Assembly (NCBI GenBank): GCA_964036295.1
Contig: OZ038462.1
Span: 32,005,355-32,069,354, forward strand
DNA: 64,000 nucleotides
Direction: 5' to 3'
Origin: Plumapathes pennacea
Lineage: Eukaryota > Cnidaria > Anthozoa > Antipatharia > Myriopathidae
How positions within the stretch are numbered: the first letter of the stretch is position 1; every line of letters begins with the position of its first letter. Positions 61,852 through 64,000 of the stretch are shown here, one piece after another. Made by a program: the position numbers and the translations under genes. The notes beneath the pieces are model-generated. The model was not told the DNA's origin. It saw only the letters and a list, made by a program, of their open reading frames with translations, and ran no database searches.

Positions 61852-64000
61852 CTTTTATAACATAGACACACGAAATTACGAGCGAAAACAAATTTTCATT
61901 TCTGATTGAATGCAAAATTCTCTTTCGACGCGCAAAAGGCAAAACAGACTCTCTCATTGGATGATTGAAAACACGCCACAACTTACTAACATTTCTGCCA
62001 GCTAAAAGTTGATGAGTGTCGATGAAAAAGATGTCGTTTAATCGACGAAAACACCGAAAGTACTGTTAACCTGGCGTGGTGAAAGCCAACAGCCTTCGGT
62101 GACTTTGGAATTCGTGACGATGTAAATGTTTTGAACGGTACAATATTGTTGAAGATGAACGCTTCAAGTCGTCGCTTCAAAACAACGTGAGATTCACCTT
62201 GAACTATAGCAGACAATGCGGGTCTGAAGAAGCAAAGTGATCCGCCGAAGAATGTAAACAATCACCATAAGCGAAAGAGATGGAAATGTTTGCCGAGCGG
62301 ACTTGTTTGTTATTCGAGCTGCCAGCAAACTGTACTGTAAACACTGGAATTATAGCGGCTTTCGGAATGAATGAACGCCGTTTCATTTCAAAGCCATTGA
62401 AGGCTTGACGGATATTTATCTTTGCTGTGATGGATTTCACTGTCCATGAGAATTAAGCCGTCGAGAAATAGGTGAGTTTTGATTCATACAATTTCCTGTG
62501 CCGACCGTTGAAATACAGAAAATTTCAGACTTGATTACGGTTTTCCTGTGCCTCGTGGATCCGCAACTTTTTGACAATGTTATGACGCGTTTCATGATCA
62601 ATAAGAGGACAGACACAAAAAACTGACGTCAATTTGTTAAATTTACAATAACAAAACTCAAGCGACGACGTGGGGAAAACACGCAAGAAAACTGGATTTT
62701 GTTCGATTTGACCGAAATGTTGTCAACTTTTCCCGCTTTCTAATTGGTCGAGGTTAAAATTCAAGACATTTCATTGGCCAAAAAGTGACAGTTTGACGTG
62801 AGCATTTCGCGCGTGCAAAATAAAATTTTGTCAAAGAAGTTGGAAAGAAATGAAACTAGACGCTTTTCTGCTGCGGTTTTCTCGACAATTTCAAGACAAA
62901 GCTCAAGGAATTGGCCTCTGAAGACTTCTGGTTCTCTACTTCAAATGCCGAATGTCGCTTTTGCAAGAACTGAGGTAAAATTGAAGCTGAATTCACCTTC
63001 TTCGTCCAAATCACTGTCGTCAGCACTCGATTTTATGTGTCTGTCCTCTTATTGATGATGAAAATTAGCCAATCTCAAAGCGAGAAATTGACGTGTTATT
63101 GCGTTCGACGAAGGAGAACGCAACCCTAATCTCAACTGGTGTGGGTTCCATGGGGTCGATGGGATACGTGTCACGTGCTTTCGGCCAGCGCGAAGAATCG
63201 AGATTTTTTCGTTGGGCGATGTTCCAAATCTGCGCCATTTTGAATAATTACTATAAGTGCTCTGTGTCGCTCGAGTGGCTCTGAATGATCGTACTGAGGT
63301 CTATCAAAGGCAACGAGAGCTACTTTTCACTGAAAGAAGCCAATATCTGGGATAATAAGGGCAGCACGACAGCAAGAATTCCACAGAAAAATGTATAATA
63401 AACTCGACTCGCGATTGCCGTATTTCAGTTTCTGCGTTGATGAAAATATACTCAATATGCAACCGACACTTTACTTATGTTCCAGATACTTATCTGGAAG
63501 AAATATACTGCTTTGTGGAGACATAGGAATCGCGGTGATTCAATCGCAAGCCACAGGATGGTCGAATTGTGAAACTCTGGTCTCGTGTGCAACTCAACTT
63601 ATTTCTTCCGACGACGGTATAAATCACATTTGACCATGTCTTATAATTTTCGTATATCTTCAAAGAATTAAAACAAAATAAAAAGAAAGAAAGAAAAAGT
63701 TTTGGTTTAATGTTGCTTGGCCGGGGTTCGAACCCGGACCGCACGGTCTTCGTGCTGCTCACTTCCGGTTTCAGACGAAACCCAAGAGATCGTTATAGGG
63801 AAAAGCATGTTAGAAAAACAACTCCAAGCAAAGAGAAGTCGAACGCACCTGAATAATCTCTGATTACTACTAGTTGTAAAAAAAGTTATGGAACACGCTC
63901 TTCGACCAATCAGAACGTGGCTTATATTGCGACTATGTTATAATGCTGTTTCGCAGGCTTCATCGACAAACATCCGGGATAATTATATCGACACGAGGCA

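Larger units (their letters stand above)
59960..64000. other. Right end: palindrome-rich DNA without a supported gene
   Basis: No deaminase exon 3 and no recognised gene is visible. A poly-A tract lies at 60119-60144, directly followed by an open frame (ATG at about 60152, 38 codons) that ends at a foldback. Three strong palindromes follow (listed separately). Short open frames at 60938 and 62798 look lineage-specific or chance. A 20-bp inverted pair (TCAATAAGAGGACAGACACA at 62599 against its complement near 63037-63056) brackets 62.6-63.06 kb. A GGTTCGAACCC box lies at 63726. Confidence 0.5.

Noticed and set aside
63709-63780. tRNA-like T-arm on the minus strand (CCGGGTTCGAACCCCGG)
   Set aside because: The T stem and loop are perfect, but there is no matching acceptor 5' strand and no convincing D-arm. 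The only anticodon-like stem gives a loop without U33. It is probably a tRNA-derived SINE fragment or a pol III B-box remnant, not a tRNA gene.

Overview
This window is AT-rich, intron-containing eukaryotic DNA. The genes and the dense load of small inverted-repeat elements suggest an anthozoan cnidarian, most likely a stony coral. I infer this from gene content and repeat style; I ran no database search. I built the gene models by hand, joining exons on GT/AG borders, reading-frame phase and resemblance to known families.

Layout, left to right. 1-5.5 kb holds unassigned DNA and a two-exon gene for an 82-residue secreted protein (+). A broken CCDC34-like fragment follows at about 5.6-6.1 kb (-). 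At 6.8-20.1 kb is a complete 17-exon GABA-B-type metabotropic receptor (-, 1149 residues). At 21.7-27.4 kb is a complete 5-exon SAM methyltransferase of the coclaurine N-methyltransferase/cyclopropane synthase family (-, 348 residues). At 28.6-37.4 kb is a complete 8-exon ABHD2-like alpha/beta hydrolase (-, 386 residues), with a decayed Ty3/Gypsy pol remnant antisense in intron 4. These three large genes are co-oriented and show no obvious shared function.

From 37.4 kb to the end the character changes to a duplicated accessory region. Repeat modules recur upstream of two tandem plus-strand paralogues at 47.1-50.5 kb and 56.7-59.9 kb. The first encodes a predicted secreted protein with the zinc-dependent deaminase signature HAE-x29-PCxxC. 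This resembles the secreted AID/APOBEC-like deaminases (SNADs) proposed in metazoans. The second has an intact signal-peptide exon and HAE exon, but no PCxxC exon is visible before the window ends. Intron 1 of the two copies is nearly identical where it aligns, while exon 2 encodes proteins only about half identical. That pattern fits rapid diversification or exon exchange in a conflict-type gene. Between the paralogues lies the decayed 3' end of a USP4/11/15-like deubiquitinase.

The rest is mostly non-autonomous DNA elements: pogo/Tigger-like, TTAA-target, Mutator-like foldback and several unclassified families. There are also microsatellites and unassigned DNA.
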